From Choristoneura fumiferana (lineage: Eukaryota > Arthropoda > Insecta > Lepidoptera > Tortricidae): a stretch of DNA of 64,000 bases. This document shows positions 41,319 to 52,423 of this stretch, one piece after another; within the stretch, counting starts at the first letter, position 1, and the number at the start of each line of letters is the position of its first letter. The stretch spans positions 4,962,872-5,026,871 of the forward strand of contig NC_133473.1 in assembly GCF_025370935.1 (NCBI RefSeq). The letters are read 5' to 3'. A program made the translations under genes and the position numbers. The notes beneath the pieces are model-generated. The model was not told where the DNA came from and did no database searches. It saw only the letters and a list, made by a program, of their open reading frames with translations.

Positions 41319-42543
41319 AGATACACTTAGTTTAAATGAGTAAACCTACCCGTTATTGCTTCCACATTATTACTTCAAACTCAAAAACCATTTACTGTTG
41401 CGTATTGATTCCAACATATCGGTCACGTAACACCAAACACCATTACTTTTAAGCGAACCCGAGTCCACCAAACTGACAGTAATAAAAATACAGCCACACA
41501 AGATATATTTATTCATCCCCATCGTATCAAATATCAGCCGCCGTCGGGACGTTTGTCACACTTTTCGTCACTCAATAAAGTGCGGATGCAAACAGAACCC
41601 TTCCAAATAGAAGACACAATTACTCCCAACTGGGGCTAGAATAAATAAGGTTTGAGTGGAACCTTGGTCTTAATTAAACACGCCAAGTTTGTGCAATGCT
41701 ATAGTACTTACAAGAAGAACTGACGCCGTAAGATAAGATATCGTGAGTTGAAAACACAGACTTACCTGTACTTTTAGTGTAAAACAAATGAAAAGAGTTG
41801 CTTTTGTAGCTAACCATGTCTTCAATTACCGGCTCAGAGGTTTGATCACCATTTTTGAGTTTATTACCTACTCAAAAAAAAATATATGATTCGTTTTTGC
41901 TCTCAACTTCGCTTGTGGTGAAATTGGGGGTAACGAGTAAAGACGTATAGGCGTATAGCTTTTGTTTGTCTCTCATTAAACTCAGATTACGGTCTTTTTC
42001 CCCTTTGTAACTTTTTGACGAAAAACATTGTAATGAGAAAGAACCGATAGCGCGTTTTTTCACAGAAAGCTATCTGTCAGATCACTCTAAAAATATTATT
42101 TACTTACTTACGTAACATGTACAGTATTTTATTTTATTTATTTCAATAAATTAACACATCATTACAGTTATTTACCAGTACGCCACGAAATTAAAAATTA
42201 TATACAAAAAATCAAAAACAGAAATAGAAAAATTTAGCTTAAGAAAAAACACTATATTACTCGTACCTATCCATCCATCATCACTACCGTAACACATATC
42301 ATTAAAAGCTATTATCGAAAACTTATATATTCAGTTACACAAAAGTTATGGCTTTGATGATTACATCAACACCCAAGCGCGCATAGAATCGAGGATGGAC
42401 TCTCCTACATCAAAGTCTATTAAATGATCCATCTAAAACTTCCAAGAAAACTGTTCTCCAAATGAAGATACTCTGTTCTGGCAGACTTGATGTGGGTCGT
42501 GTCAGATCTCGAAACTCAGAGCGAGGATAACGCATATGTAACA
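41319..42543. other. 1.2 kb without recognised features
   Basis: No shared repeat or credible frame. Part of 42120-42260 is strongly AT-rich and may be an old LINE tail. Confidence 0.4.
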
Positions 42544-42926
42544 CTAGCGTTTATCCGCGGCTTCGCACGCGTAAAACATTAGATACAGCAGTTGAATTGA
42601 AATTCCGGGATTTTATTAAATTCTCGTGGGAATTCCCTAAAATTACATCGTGGTTTTCATTGACGTAAAATTAAAACACCCAGCCCAATTTCATGACTCT
42701 AAGCCCAGCTGTTGTTATAAATTTAGAGATTTTATCCCTGTCCCGTGGAAATATCGGGAGAAAAAGTATTCTATGTTTTAATCCAGGTTATAAACTAACC
42801 TTTTGCCAAATTTCATCTAAATCCGTCCAGCCGTTTCAGCGTGAAGAAGTAACAAACATACTCACTCACTCACAAAGTCACTCACTCACTCACTCACAAA
42901 CTTTAACATTTATAATATTAGTAGAA
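42544..42926 (-). mobile_element. non-autonomous Helitron (Lep1-like)
   Basis: On the minus strand the 3' end is GCGAAGCCGCGGATAAACG then CTAG before T. The 5' end is TTCTACTAATATTATAAATG, a mutated TC start. The body matches 27979-28481 (CCCAGCTGTTGTTATAA, GTCCCGTGGAAATATCGGG), with CACT tandem repeats near 42862-42900. Confidence 0.75.
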
Positions 42927-43439
42927 GTAGATAGCAGGATTATTTACTATGAAAATAACAAAAATTTAAATTTGAAAAGTACAGAGACACCTTTATTTAT
43001 TAATAAAAAGGATGGTGTGCTGTAAAATTCATAAACAAAAGATCCACAACTACATAAATACTTGGAGATTTTTATCTTCGGTTCCCTAAACGCTTAACCA
43101 AAGCGCAAGAAAACCGCTTGTTGATGCTTGCCAGGCACTTGGGTGTTTAAAAGAGCAAAAATTGTCAGCCCTATTAGACTTTAGGAGGTCGATAAATAAC
43201 TGGGATTTCTGTAACCGACCCCTAGCTGCCTAACGGATGTGGTTAACAACTAGTCTATCGTCGTTAGAAGACATGCTTAGTTACAGTTTTTCTTTGAAAG
43301 GACAGTTGCAATAATAACAACAAAACGAAAAAAAATTCAATTTAAAACAAAAAAAAATGTTCTTGTTTTTAATCGTTCGATGTTTGATCGTTCCAATTTA
43401 TAAAATTTAATAGTAATTGTATTTCATTTTAAGTTTTAT
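42927..43439. other. no feature recognised
   Basis: AT-rich and unassigned. Confidence 0.4.
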
Positions 43440-43643
43440 GTTTTTACCCTTAATTATTGTTATCATTTTTTAATTTAATTATTGTTTTTGAACTGACATT
43501 TTATTGTAATTTGCTACTGTCATATATTATTATTTTTTCTACCTATACAATTTGACGATCCATTTGTGAATTTCTTACAATTACCTTACATGTACTTATA
43601 AATGTATTTTTTCATAAAGAAATAAATTAATCTATCTATCTAA
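43440..43643 (+). mobile_element. possible LINE 3' UTR with CTAT tail
   Basis: Very AT-rich, ending TTCATAAAGAAATAAATTAA and CTATCTATCTA. The AAATAAAT signal plus a short tandem tail suggests a LINE 3' end, without a body to confirm it. Confidence 0.3.
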
Positions 43644-44297
43644 GTTGTACTTATTTTTCTCGCCTAAATTTTCACCGCACAGAAACCTTTTCTTGTAAAT
43701 ACGTTTTTCTTGCAAATAAATAACTTAGTAAAGTAATCACATCTTGATTGACGTGAAATTAAAAACACATGAAAGTTCAATGGCCGTACTAAATAGTACC
43801 GTTTATACGTTGTTTTAGGGTCATTTCACACCGAGACAGGATGCGAAGCGACGCGGCACATACCATCGATAGAATATAGGTCAACGAGTGCTTACATGAA
43901 ATTATTATCCACAATGGGTTCGTGCTTCCACTATGGGTTCACAAGTTCAAACTGTCCCAAAGTTGAAGCTGGACGTGTGACTTTGTCTATGTAATCATTT
44001 CGTATTGGGAACAGTCAGTGTTAAAATAATAAAAAAGGCAAAGACGTAAAACACGCAGCAGGATAAGACCAAGGCGTTTGAAATCAATGTTCCATGCGCG
44101 TGGAAGTCATTTTTCTCCCTGGCGGGTATTAGCACAAGGACGTAATGCTATTTGCCAGCGCGCCACAGGTTCAAACTGTGGAATAACGAGGGCTCGTTCA
44201 TGAACTGTCGTCGTTAATCGCACGTGTTTCGTATGGAGAGGGCGCGGGCTGAGATAAGCGGGCGGGGAGCGGAGATTACTTACAGGTACTATTTAAA
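43644..44297. other. no repeat recognised
   Basis: The stretch 44040-44290 is relatively GC-rich (GGAGAGGGCGCGGGCTGAGA) and does not match other parts of the window. It may be low-copy DNA. Confidence 0.4.
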
Positions 44298-44890
44298 CGC
44301 ACATCAAAAAAGTCCATTTTTTAACCAATAAAAATCCGAATTCACATCAAAATTACTGATTGCACAGCGAAATACTTCACTCAAAATATAACGTAATAAA
44401 CCGCAACTTATATTCGTGGCGTAGCGCTATTTATCTTTCTAACTCTTTTTTATTTAAATTTAGCTTCTATTTTCATATAACGCACAGCAGTTTACATAAT
44501 TGAAACAGCATTTCAAATAAATTAGTTTCTTTCGCTTCGCCGGCCGCTACCGCGGCGCGCTCGCTTCGCTCGCTCGGCTCGCGCGTTGTGGTCGCAATTG
44601 TACCTAACGCTCCTCCTCGCTCCGCTCGTCGTCTTATCTAATTAAAAGTTATTTAGCTATGAGAATGAGTATCATCTACGCACGCTCTAATCAATTTGCT
44701 GTACAGTCAGTAATTTTGATGTGATTGTAGTATCATTGTATATTGTAGATTGATGTATATTTTCGATTTATCTGCAGTACTAGTTTTGCTAAAAATTTAG
44801 TTTATTTGTATTGAAATAGTTTAATTGGTGTACAAAAATATATAAATGATGAGAATAAATTGATAGGCAATTATTTATTTGATGTGCAAT
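44298..44890. mobile_element. family K element with short inverted repeats
   Basis: CACATCAAAATTACTGATTG (44343) is matched inverted at 44703-44723 (CAGTCAGTAATTTTGATGTG). GCACATCAAA (44301) is matched by TTTGATGTGC (about 44879). Between them is the GC-rich K core (44529-44636: CGCTTCGCCGGCCGCTACCG, CGGCGCGCTCGCTTCGCTCG, TTGTGGTCGCAATTGTACC). The class is unknown. Confidence 0.55.
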
Positions 44891-45658
44891 TAATAATTTC
44901 CCATTACTTAAGTACTAGGTATGCGAGAGAGAGCAACGTGAGACTACTACTAGCCTCGCCTCGCCTCGTTTCATAAAACCACACTCGTGTTTTAAGAACC
45001 CTTATTACGTAAAATTTGATAAACTAATATGTCATGAGCATTTCTTGCTTTTTATTGTTTGTACCTTGGATTGTCATTCAAACTACACATCCGTTCCTAC
45101 CTAACTTAGTCAGTCCGATTATTAAAAGTGACTACCTACAATTATACACTTCCCGCCCTATTCCTCGTACTACCACTAGTTTATTTTACCAGTTCGACCT
45201 GAAAAAACATACAAACCAACATTTCGCACATTGATTTCAAACGAAGGGTCCGTTGCCTAGTAGGAAATCAATTACTGTCAAGCTGACCTAATTTGGCAGG
45301 CACTCCGATGACTTCTATAGGAAGTAAGACAACGTGTCAAACGAATGTCGGAGACTCAAAACGAAAACGAACCTCGATTTGTAATTGTAATACCTATTTT
45401 TCAGCATTTTTATTCAACCCTAATAATGTTATTTGTATGGTAATACGGAATTCTTCGTGCACAAATCCAACCCGCACTTATCCTTTTTTACAACAAACCA
45501 CAATGTTATATTTCTTTCCCGTCAGATTAAAAGCTCTTGACTCTAAAGCCTCAGCCTAGATAAAGCTTATGACCCAGAGTTGATCAACGGGACTACGTGA
45601 CGTCCTGATTCTACAATAAAACGAGCCACTGAACCCGAGGCCTCATTACCAGCAACCG
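44891..45658. other. no feature recognised
   Basis: There are two unremarkable plus-strand frames (45034-45234, 45293-45559) without domains. Confidence 0.4.
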
Positions 45659-46236
45659 TAAAGGTCTCTACCCACTGTACCGTATCATGCCATGACCGTA
45701 ATAGGACGACGACGGCGACGGTTGGTTACGAAACGTGCAGCCTTTGCATGCGTGCCTTTTTGCAGAGTTTTCACAGAGGCGAAATATCGCTAGATGGCGT
45801 TTGTATCGTCAGGTCCTTTTGACGTTTGCTTGCGATTGGCTCATTTAGTTATTTAACCAATCACGAGCAAACGTCAAATGGACCTGACGATACTAACGCC
45901 ATCTAGCGATATTTCACCTCTGTGAAAACCCTCATTATTTCTTCCCAATGTTTCATTTGCAAACTCTTAATTTTTTGCGAAACTAAAAATATTTGTCAGT
46001 CTATTTTCATATGGTTTCATAGAACACAGTAGGTTAGCTACGGTTTGATTTATGAAAGTTCCGAAAAAAAACATGGTTTCATAGAAAATCGTGAGTTAGG
46101 AAATGGAATAGTTTGGCAAATGAAACATTTGGGAATAATATTTCTGGGAAAAGGCAGAGAACCGCTAGTGGCCATATAGTCTGACACGTTGCTATTACGG
46201 TCATGGTATGATACGATGTAATGGGTAGAGACCTTA
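45659..46236. mobile_element. family R TIR element
   Basis: The left end TAAAGGTCTCTACCCACTGT then ACCGTATCATGCCATGACCG is matched on the right (46190-46236) by CGGTCATGGTATGATACGAT and GTAATGGGTAGAGACCTTA. The TIR is about 45 bp. A second inner inverted pair lies at about 45941-45966 (CCCAATGTTTCATTTGCAAA) and 46114-46136. A different MITE is inserted at 45765-45933. Confidence 0.7.
45765..45933. mobile_element. palindromic MITE nested in family R
   Basis: GAGTTTTCACAGAGGCGAAA, TATCGCTAGATGGCGTTTG and TATCGTCAGGTCC pair with GGACCTGACGATACTAACGC, CATCTAGCGATATTTCACC and TCTGTGAAAACCCTC. Arms are about 75 bp around a loop of about 18 bases. Confidence 0.85.
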
Positions 46237-46679
46237 ATACTTGCAAACCGTTAAAATATGTGCTAGTTACTTCTCCAACCTTGTATATTTCGCTTTCGCT
46301 GCTACAAGTATCCATCTTTCTTCTTTGCTACATAAGGTTCTTTATACAACTGCAAGATAACTCGAGATAAGAGTGTGCTGTAAACTGCTGGTATAAATAG
46401 TTTGTGTTAAAGCGATTCAGGTAAACAGTTGTTAATTTTGTAATTACGCTAGCGGTGACGAATTGGATTCATTTTGCCGCAGGTCTTGGATAAATAGTGA
46501 GTGTATGTGGAAATAGCGTGATATACATACGTCACGTCGGGGTCAGCACTTTAGGGTAAATAAGAGGAGTAAAAATACCTTTGTCGGGTTAACATGAACT
46601 GCTTGAACTACCGAACTGACTAACTGCTCTCCTTTAATCACATTACATGCTAGCTCATATATATCGGCGGCCGATCGTA
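46237..46679. other. no feature recognised
   Basis: Nothing shared with other parts of the window. Confidence 0.4.
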
Positions 46680-47105
46680 AAATCCGCCAGGTCACGAAAT
46701 TCCCAGGTATATTCATGAAATGGTGCCATTTCATGAATTGGCTAAAAGTTGGCCAGGCATATCACGATGTGCCTGAGAAACATTACGGCAGATCGATTAG
46801 AGCAACGCATTCGCCGATATTCCTAGCTCTATACCGGGCAAATCGTGATAGCAGAAAAAAAGAAAAATTTAGGTACGACGAGCGAAGCGAGGAGTGTTTA
46901 GTATGAATTGTGACCACAACGCACGAGACGAGCGAGCGAAGCTAGCGTGCCGCGGCAGCGACCGGCGAAGTACCAGAAACGATATGGCAGCGTTTCATGA
47001 TCATGATATGCCTAGGAGTTTCATGATCTACCTAAACTGGCCAAATCATGAAATGGCGGCGTTTCATGATATGCCTAGGAATTTCATGATCTGCCTAAAC
47101 GTTAC
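46680..47105. mobile_element. family K element with TTTCATGA repeats
   Basis: Two tandem units at 46993-47045 and 47057-47103 (GCGTTTCATGATATGCCTAG, GAATTTCATGATCTGCCTAA) are mirrored at 46688-46770 in reverse (GAAATTCCCAGGTATATTC, TGGCCAGGCATATCACG). The GC-rich K core lies between them, inverted relative to 44529-44636 (GACGAGCGAAGCGAGGAGTG). Confidence 0.6.
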
Positions 47106-47267
47106 TCGGCAAACATGAACATGTCTCAACTCGTCTTCAACAAATTCAGGGTCACACAAAATCAAATGCCCTATTTCACAATGAACTCGCAACGGATTTT
47201 AGATGTCTGGGATGGTGGTGAGATGATGCGTTCAGATACCTATCTGTGTGCGTCGGCTTCCTGTAGA

Positions 47268-47370
47268 CATGTGCCGATACAAGTGGCAAGTTGACGTTCA
47301 TTGTAATAACGTTTTATAAGGGGGAGGCTTTTGCTCAACAGTACGAGTAGACGTCTCCCGGCTGATGACG
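47268..47370 (+). pseudogene. decayed RTE-like 3' end
   Basis: ATACAAGTGGCAAGTTGACG and TTCATTGT, then GGGGGAGGCTTTTGCTCAAC, AGTACGAGTAGACGTC and TCCCGGCTGATGACG. It aligns with the end of 52424-53111, with substitutions and an expanded spacer. Confidence 0.65.
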
Positions 47371-47464
47371 AAAATATATTTGGAGGTTGAATTAACAAAA
47401 AATTAGCTCAGACAAAAAATATCTCCTTGACAATCACAGAACATTAGTTTTACCAGCGTGCATA

Positions 47465-47735
47465 TTTTTTTTATTCGACTGGATGAAAAACTAGCAAGCG
47501 GGTCTCCTGATGGTAAGAGATCACCACTGCCCAAAGACACCTGCAATACCAGGGGGATTGCATATGCGTTGCCAACCTAGAGGCCTAAGATGGGATACCT
47601 CAAGTGCCAGTAATTTCACCGGCTGTCTTACTCTCCACGCCGAAACACAACAGTGCAAGCACTGCTATTACACGGCAGGATTAGCGAGCAAGATGGTGGT
47701 AGCAATCCGGGTGGACCTTGCACAAGGTCCTACTA
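47465..47735 (-). mobile_element. family C repeat, long form
   Basis: The plus strand has TTCGACTGGATGAAAAACTA, GATGGTAAGAGATCACCACT, GGCTGTCTTACTCTCCACG, AAACACAACAGTGCAAGCAC and GGATTAGCGAGCAAGATGG, then GGTGGACCTTGCACAAGGTC. It is the reverse of 51270-51538, over nearly the same length. Confidence 0.8.
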
Positions 47736-49341
47736 CCTGCAAAATAATATATTATCCTCCCAGATACGAAGTTCTATTCCTGGCACAAATCGTCACGGTT
47801 CTCGCCTGGTTTTATAACCCATATCCATTCCTCGTTGCTCGAAAAATTCCACACCTGGGCATTCTTGTTTGATTTTATTTATTTGACTATTCAATTCCCT
47901 TTACGTACTGGATACAGGAAAACGGGGTTTTTCTAAAGATATTGCGACAAGGAAAATGTTCCAAGCTTAGATTGCCACCCGTATAAGTAAGGTAATTGAA
48001 ATTGACATTCTCAGACGCGTAATTTAGGTGTGTTTTCTTAGATAAATGTGGTTGATTTTGGGATCTTCATCTGTCGGTGTTTTTGAGCATAAACATAAAA
48101 TTATGTGGGTTTTTTCTTAGGAAAATAGTGCGATGGTTACGTTATGCGAAATGTCTCTTATGTCAAGCACACTTTATGTGAATCAATTATTCTGCTAAAA
48201 AAATTATGCTATTCGTGAATTGTGGGAAAACAAGATAAGGTATGCCAGATGAGGCACTCTATTACACTATTTCGTTCACTTAATGCGTTTGCCGAACTTC
48301 ATTCAAATTATTTCGGCAGCGAACGTTCTTCACATTAGTATATTATTATGCTTTTACTGCGGAGTTAGTGGATTGTCCTTCGCCGTATGCGGCCAACTAC
48401 CGTGATATTTACACTGTTGCAGTTTAGTCCCCGCATGTCACACGCCATGATCGACTTAATGTAATTGCCGCATAAGGATCCTTTGTCTGTACCTACATTC
48501 GTTTGACAAAGGGTGAATTGATAACAGGTTTAGATAAGAAACGTGTTCTTATCGATTTTAATAAAAATAATCCTACTTGTATGAGTCCACTTCTGTAGGG
48601 TTTTGATGATTGGAGAGCAATCCAAACAACCAAGTTGGAGTTGAAATATGATGTAATATTGCCCTAAAATACAGTTTTCATGGTTTATATATGAAGTGAT
48701 TATGTACTACCCTATACCACACTTCATACTTGGCGAGTTTTTTTTTCAGCATGTCTGTTTTATAAATTTGTAGGTACTAGGTTAATCTCCTACTGATCCT
48801 GACACAAATTTGCGTACCAGTAAAACCTTTTTAGCGTAAAAAAGAAGTTTAAGAACCAATCTCCTACACGACGATAATTGGAGCCAGTACTTTCAGTTCA
48901 CTGGTCAAGTGTGAAGCTGCATTAACTAGGCATTCAAGGAAAATAAATTAAATTGGACCCGATGCGTCACTTAAACGTCTCAGCCGGCAGGAACTGGCAG
49001 GCGCTAACTCAGCGTTTCGACATTCAATCAAATACTGCTTACGAAGAAAGTGGACCGCAAATCACATCGGGGTTCGCCCACAGTTCACAGATACTGAAGG
49101 GCATTGATACAATTACTATTTATCTGCGAGTTAGACTTGTGGATTGAGATACATATTTGAAAACTTTTAAAAACTAAATCAAAACTAAGAGGGAAAAAGT
49201 CTAGCAGTCCAGAACTTCCTTATATGTAACTTAAACTCCAAGATAAACTAAATTGAAACCTATTTTAAATTCCCAGTAATATCCCGACTATTTAGGTTTA
49301 AATAATTTATTGAATCAGGCGTTACTTTGCGGAGGTCTATA
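47736..49341. other. 1.6 kb without recognised features
   Basis: The sequence looks unique in this window. The end (49290-49341: TTATTGAATCAGGCGTTACT) probably belongs to the following Penelope-like copy. No frame is credible. Confidence 0.4.
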
Positions 49342-49658
49342 TCAATGAACTAAAAGAATTTCCTTGCTCACCCGCGACCTTACGATAGCTAAGCTTATGC
49401 AAAATATGCGTGTTCATGCAGTTCCTCCACCTCCACACTGTAAGAACACACACAAATCACACAAACCCATCTATCACCACCACCACACTACACTGACGCG
49501 TTTTGAACTCAACCAGAGCTCATCTTCAGAGTGACACAACCGTACACCATGCTACCAGTTGTTAGACACGACGTATATTATTATTACGCGGCTTATTTTG
49601 CATAAGCTTAGCTATTGCAAGGTCGCGGGTGAGCAAGGAAATTCTTTTAGTTTATTGA
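49342..49658 (-). mobile_element. Penelope-like module with 65-bp inverted ends
   Basis: TCAATGAACTAAAAGAATTT, CCTTGCTCACCCGCGACC and TAGCTAAGCTTATGCAAAAT (49342-49406) recur inverted at 49594-49658 with only a few mismatches. The region between carries a hammerhead-like motif. No reverse transcriptase or GIY-YIG frame is present. Penelope-like elements are known for pLTRs with hammerhead ribozymes and for inverted terminal pieces, which is the basis of this inference. A third piece of the end lies at 62564. Confidence 0.6.
49491..49533 (-). ncRNA. degenerate hammerhead-ribozyme-like motif
   Basis: On the minus strand the order is CACT (stem I), CTGAAGA (core CUGANGA), one extra T, GAGCTC-TGGTT-GAGTTC (stem II, six pairs counting a G-T), AAAA where the core needs GAAA, C-GC-G (two-pair stem III with the flanking A and T), TC (cleavage site) and AGTG (stem I partner of CACT). 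The G12 position reads A and there is an extra base at the core/stem II junction, so activity is doubtful. It is best seen as a decayed Penelope-type type I hammerhead. Confidence 0.55.
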
Positions 49659-49764
49659 GGTTTAACTTAACAGAGTTCTATATAGATTAATAGGCGGATT
49701 TCTTTTCATTTTTTAGTTTTTATTTAAGGCAGTCATTACCTACTGATGTGTCCGCTAATAGAAC

Positions 49765-49869
49765 CAGAGTCATGTGAGGTAAACGTACGCAGTAGGTAAG
49801 TGTACGCAATCCCATAAATTTTAGTCTGAAGTGTATTGTGATTGCGTACATTTACCACACATGACTGTG
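49765..49869. mobile_element. foldback element
   Basis: CCAGAGTCATGTGAGGTAAA and CGTACGCA pair with TGCGTACATTTACCACACAT and GACTGTG. A second internal copy of GTAAGTGTACGCAATC makes the arm a two-step repeat. Confidence 0.65.
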
Positions 49870-51269
49870 ATTAGATAATAATGCAAGTGTAGAAGTAAAA
49901 CCGGAAATAATTGTGTATCTTTTTTATTATTATTATTTTACCGACATTAATTAATAATTAACTAAGAAATATGTTATAATAATAATAAATAAATTTATAA
50001 ACGCTATGTTACTGTTTAAAATCTGTGTACTTTGGCTAGGGTCGAGCAATCGCTGTGCTGACGCAGCGTAAACAGGAGCGTGCGTATTTGCCGGAAGATT
50101 ATCTGAATGTCTAATCTCACTCAAGTCCTTTACTCGTCATACGAGACCGAAGTATATAAAACGAAGTAAGTCAAATTTTACTGAAATATACGAGTACATG
50201 GGCTCTGGGTTGTGGGTTTTACACTCTCGGTTTGAAAAATCGTGAGTGTTGACTATAAATAAATATTCCACGTAGTAAGTCAGAAATAAAAAACTTTACA
50301 TGTTGGTTTTGAGCAACGAGTAAGTTGATAAAAGTTTCTGGTTGGAAATTGAGTATAAAAACTCAATTTATAATTCACTATACTTACTTGCTAAAACTAA
50401 CTTATGCTAAGCCTAAAAACCTATTATGTTAAAACAAATATCGCCCAGATTGCTACCATTGGGCAGGGTACTCTTAAGGCTCCTGGCTGTATGGCAGTGC
50501 CGATACTTTAAAATAAAAATAAAAAGTCCAAAGTTGAAGTTGACAATTTTATTGTGGCGTATAAGGTAATCTTTTTGTTAGTTGTGTCCCCGCGAGAAGT
50601 GGCGAAAAAATGAAGCGAAAAAAAAAAACTATATTTTTTTTATCCAAGTAATATGCATTATGAACCTCATTTTATGTTCCTTAATTCTGAATTTATTTGG
50701 TTACTCTGGCTTGCTTGGTTTAGCTAAAATAACAGTTTAAAAATTACCTTGATTTTTTGACATTTTCGTGAATAAGTCTGAAACAAAAGAAGATCGAAGG
50801 CTGACATTACGCATATAGTGTTCTTAGGTCCTGTCACTACTGCACCTCAAATTACAACCAAATACCTTGCGGGGGCCACTCTTGTTAGCTTAGCCTGCTA
50901 GACCCTTTATAAATTTTTTGAGCTTAACTGATTTTCGGAAGAAGATATTTTAATTGCTGCTGAAAGTAATATAATACAGGAATGTTACAATGAGTTCACG
51001 AAGCTATTCTTATGATATTTCCGTATTTACGCCAAAGGTTAACACCCGATCTTTAACCTTACCTAAAATAGACATGATATACTTTCACACGCCCCCGAAT
51101 TTATCACATTATTCATTCGGAAATACGTCGCGTCCTTTTGTATTATTCATTACAGTTCTAAGAAATTAACTCTTATAACAACAAATTGAAAAGGTCTTGG
51201 TTCGGAAAGTTATTTTTATACACGTAATTGAATTTGTAAATGCCATTACTCAGTGTTTTATCATTGCAG
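49870..51269. other. 1.4 kb without recognised features
   Basis: A possible LINE 3' UTR (TTGGGCAGGGTACTCTTAAG, GCTCCTGGCTGTATGGCAG) lies near 50458-50500 without further support. The remainder is AT-rich. Confidence 0.35.
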
Positions 51270-51538
51270 GTGGTATAACCTAGTGCAAGGTCCGCCCGGA
51301 TTGCTAACATCATCTTGCTTGCTAATCCTGCCGTGAAGCGTGCTTGCACTGTTGTGTTTCGGCGTGGAGAACAAGACAGCCGGTGAAATTACTGGCACTT
51401 GAGGTATCCCATCTTAGGCCTCCAGGTTGGCAACCCATCTGCAATACCCCTGGTGTTGTAGATGTTTATGGGCGGTGGTGATCTCTTACCATCAGGAGAC
51501 CCACTTGCTCGTTTGCCATTCAGTCAAATAAAAAAAAT
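51270..51538 (+). mobile_element. family C repeat, long form
   Basis: It runs GTGCAAGGTCCGCCCGGATT, GCTTGCTAATCCTGCCGTG, AGCGTGCTTGCACTGTTGTG, GAACAAGACAGCCGGTGAAA, GATGTTTATGGGCGGTGGTG, ATCTCTTACCATCAGGAGAC, GCTCGTTTGCC and an A-rich tail. It is the best copy in this orientation. Confidence 0.8.
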
Positions 51539-51594
51539 GGAGCTCATAAAAAGAAGCTGCGAATCGTAACTTAACGTAACTTTGTAACTCTTTT

Positions 51595-51705
51595 CACACA
51601 CTCCACACTCGGCTCGTGTCGGAACTTTGGCTGAAGCCATCTCATTCTGATAGGAGGCTATATGCCCAGTACCGGTACAGACTATAGACATCTGGATTAA
51701 AATCT
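51595..51705 (+). mobile_element. SINE-B 3' fragment, decayed
   Basis: CTCATTCTGATAGGAGGC, TATATGCCCAGTACCGG and ACAGACTATAGAC follow the SINE-B tail with many changes. Confidence 0.5.
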
Positions 51706-52164
51706 GCCGCAGTGGAGCGCACAAAAGTCCTACTGGCCCTAGAGATAGAGTGTCAGGGTATCAGTAGAGTATCAGATTAGATATTTATGGACGCTTTGTT
51801 GTCTCAAACATTGGTGCTGGTGAATGGGCGTGTATAGGCCGAGATGAATAGGTCCATTATTTATACAAATCACGTTACATATTTTTTCGCTTATGTGATT
51901 TTCAAAATTTTCTCTTTACTTAATGCCATTAAAAATTTCGTAGTTCTATGTTAATGGGAATTATTCTATAATTTTCTGATTCCACTACTTTTTTTTCTTT
52001 TGTGGCAAAAAATCCTAAAAATACGCAATATTTTCCTGGTTTCGTGTTTATTTACTCGAAAAAATTTCCTTATGCGCATTTTGGAAGAAGGTTTCAATTG
52101 TCAAGGAAGTATAAATATAAAACCTGACTTATTCGTTTTTTTTCCTCCTTGTTATCCTTTTCTT
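51706..52164. other. no feature recognised
   Basis: AT-rich and unassigned. Confidence 0.4.
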
Positions 52165-52235
52165 ACTAATATAATAAATGCTACTGTAGTTCTGTCTGGT
52201 TATGTGTGTTACCTACCTTTTCACGCTTAAACTGT
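52165..52235 (+). mobile_element. Helitron-like 5' fragment
   Basis: CTTACTAATATAATAAATGC, GTTCTGTCTGGTTATGTG and CCTTTTCACGCTTAAACTG match the 5' part of H2 copies. Confidence 0.45.
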
Positions 52236-52255
52236 TAATCTAATTTAGTTCACCA

Positions 52256-52365
52256 TCCATTGAAAAATTTATTTGACGGATAAATGTGATGCCGTCTCTG
52301 TTTGTTTTGTTCGAATAGACGGAGACGGCATCACATTTATCCGTCAAATAAAATAGTCAATGGGT
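52256..52365. mobile_element. foldback MITE, family M copy 2
   Basis: TTTATTTGACGGATAAATGT and GATGCCGTCTCTGTTTG are mirrored by AGACGGCATCACATTTATCC and GTCAAATAAAA. The outer ends are CACCATCCATTGA and TCAATGGGTGGTC. This is the cleanest copy of the family. Confidence 0.85.
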
Positions 52366-52423
52366 GGTCAAACAGCCCCTAAATTTATAATGTGGATAAT
52401 TTGAGCCCTGATAACTTATACTG

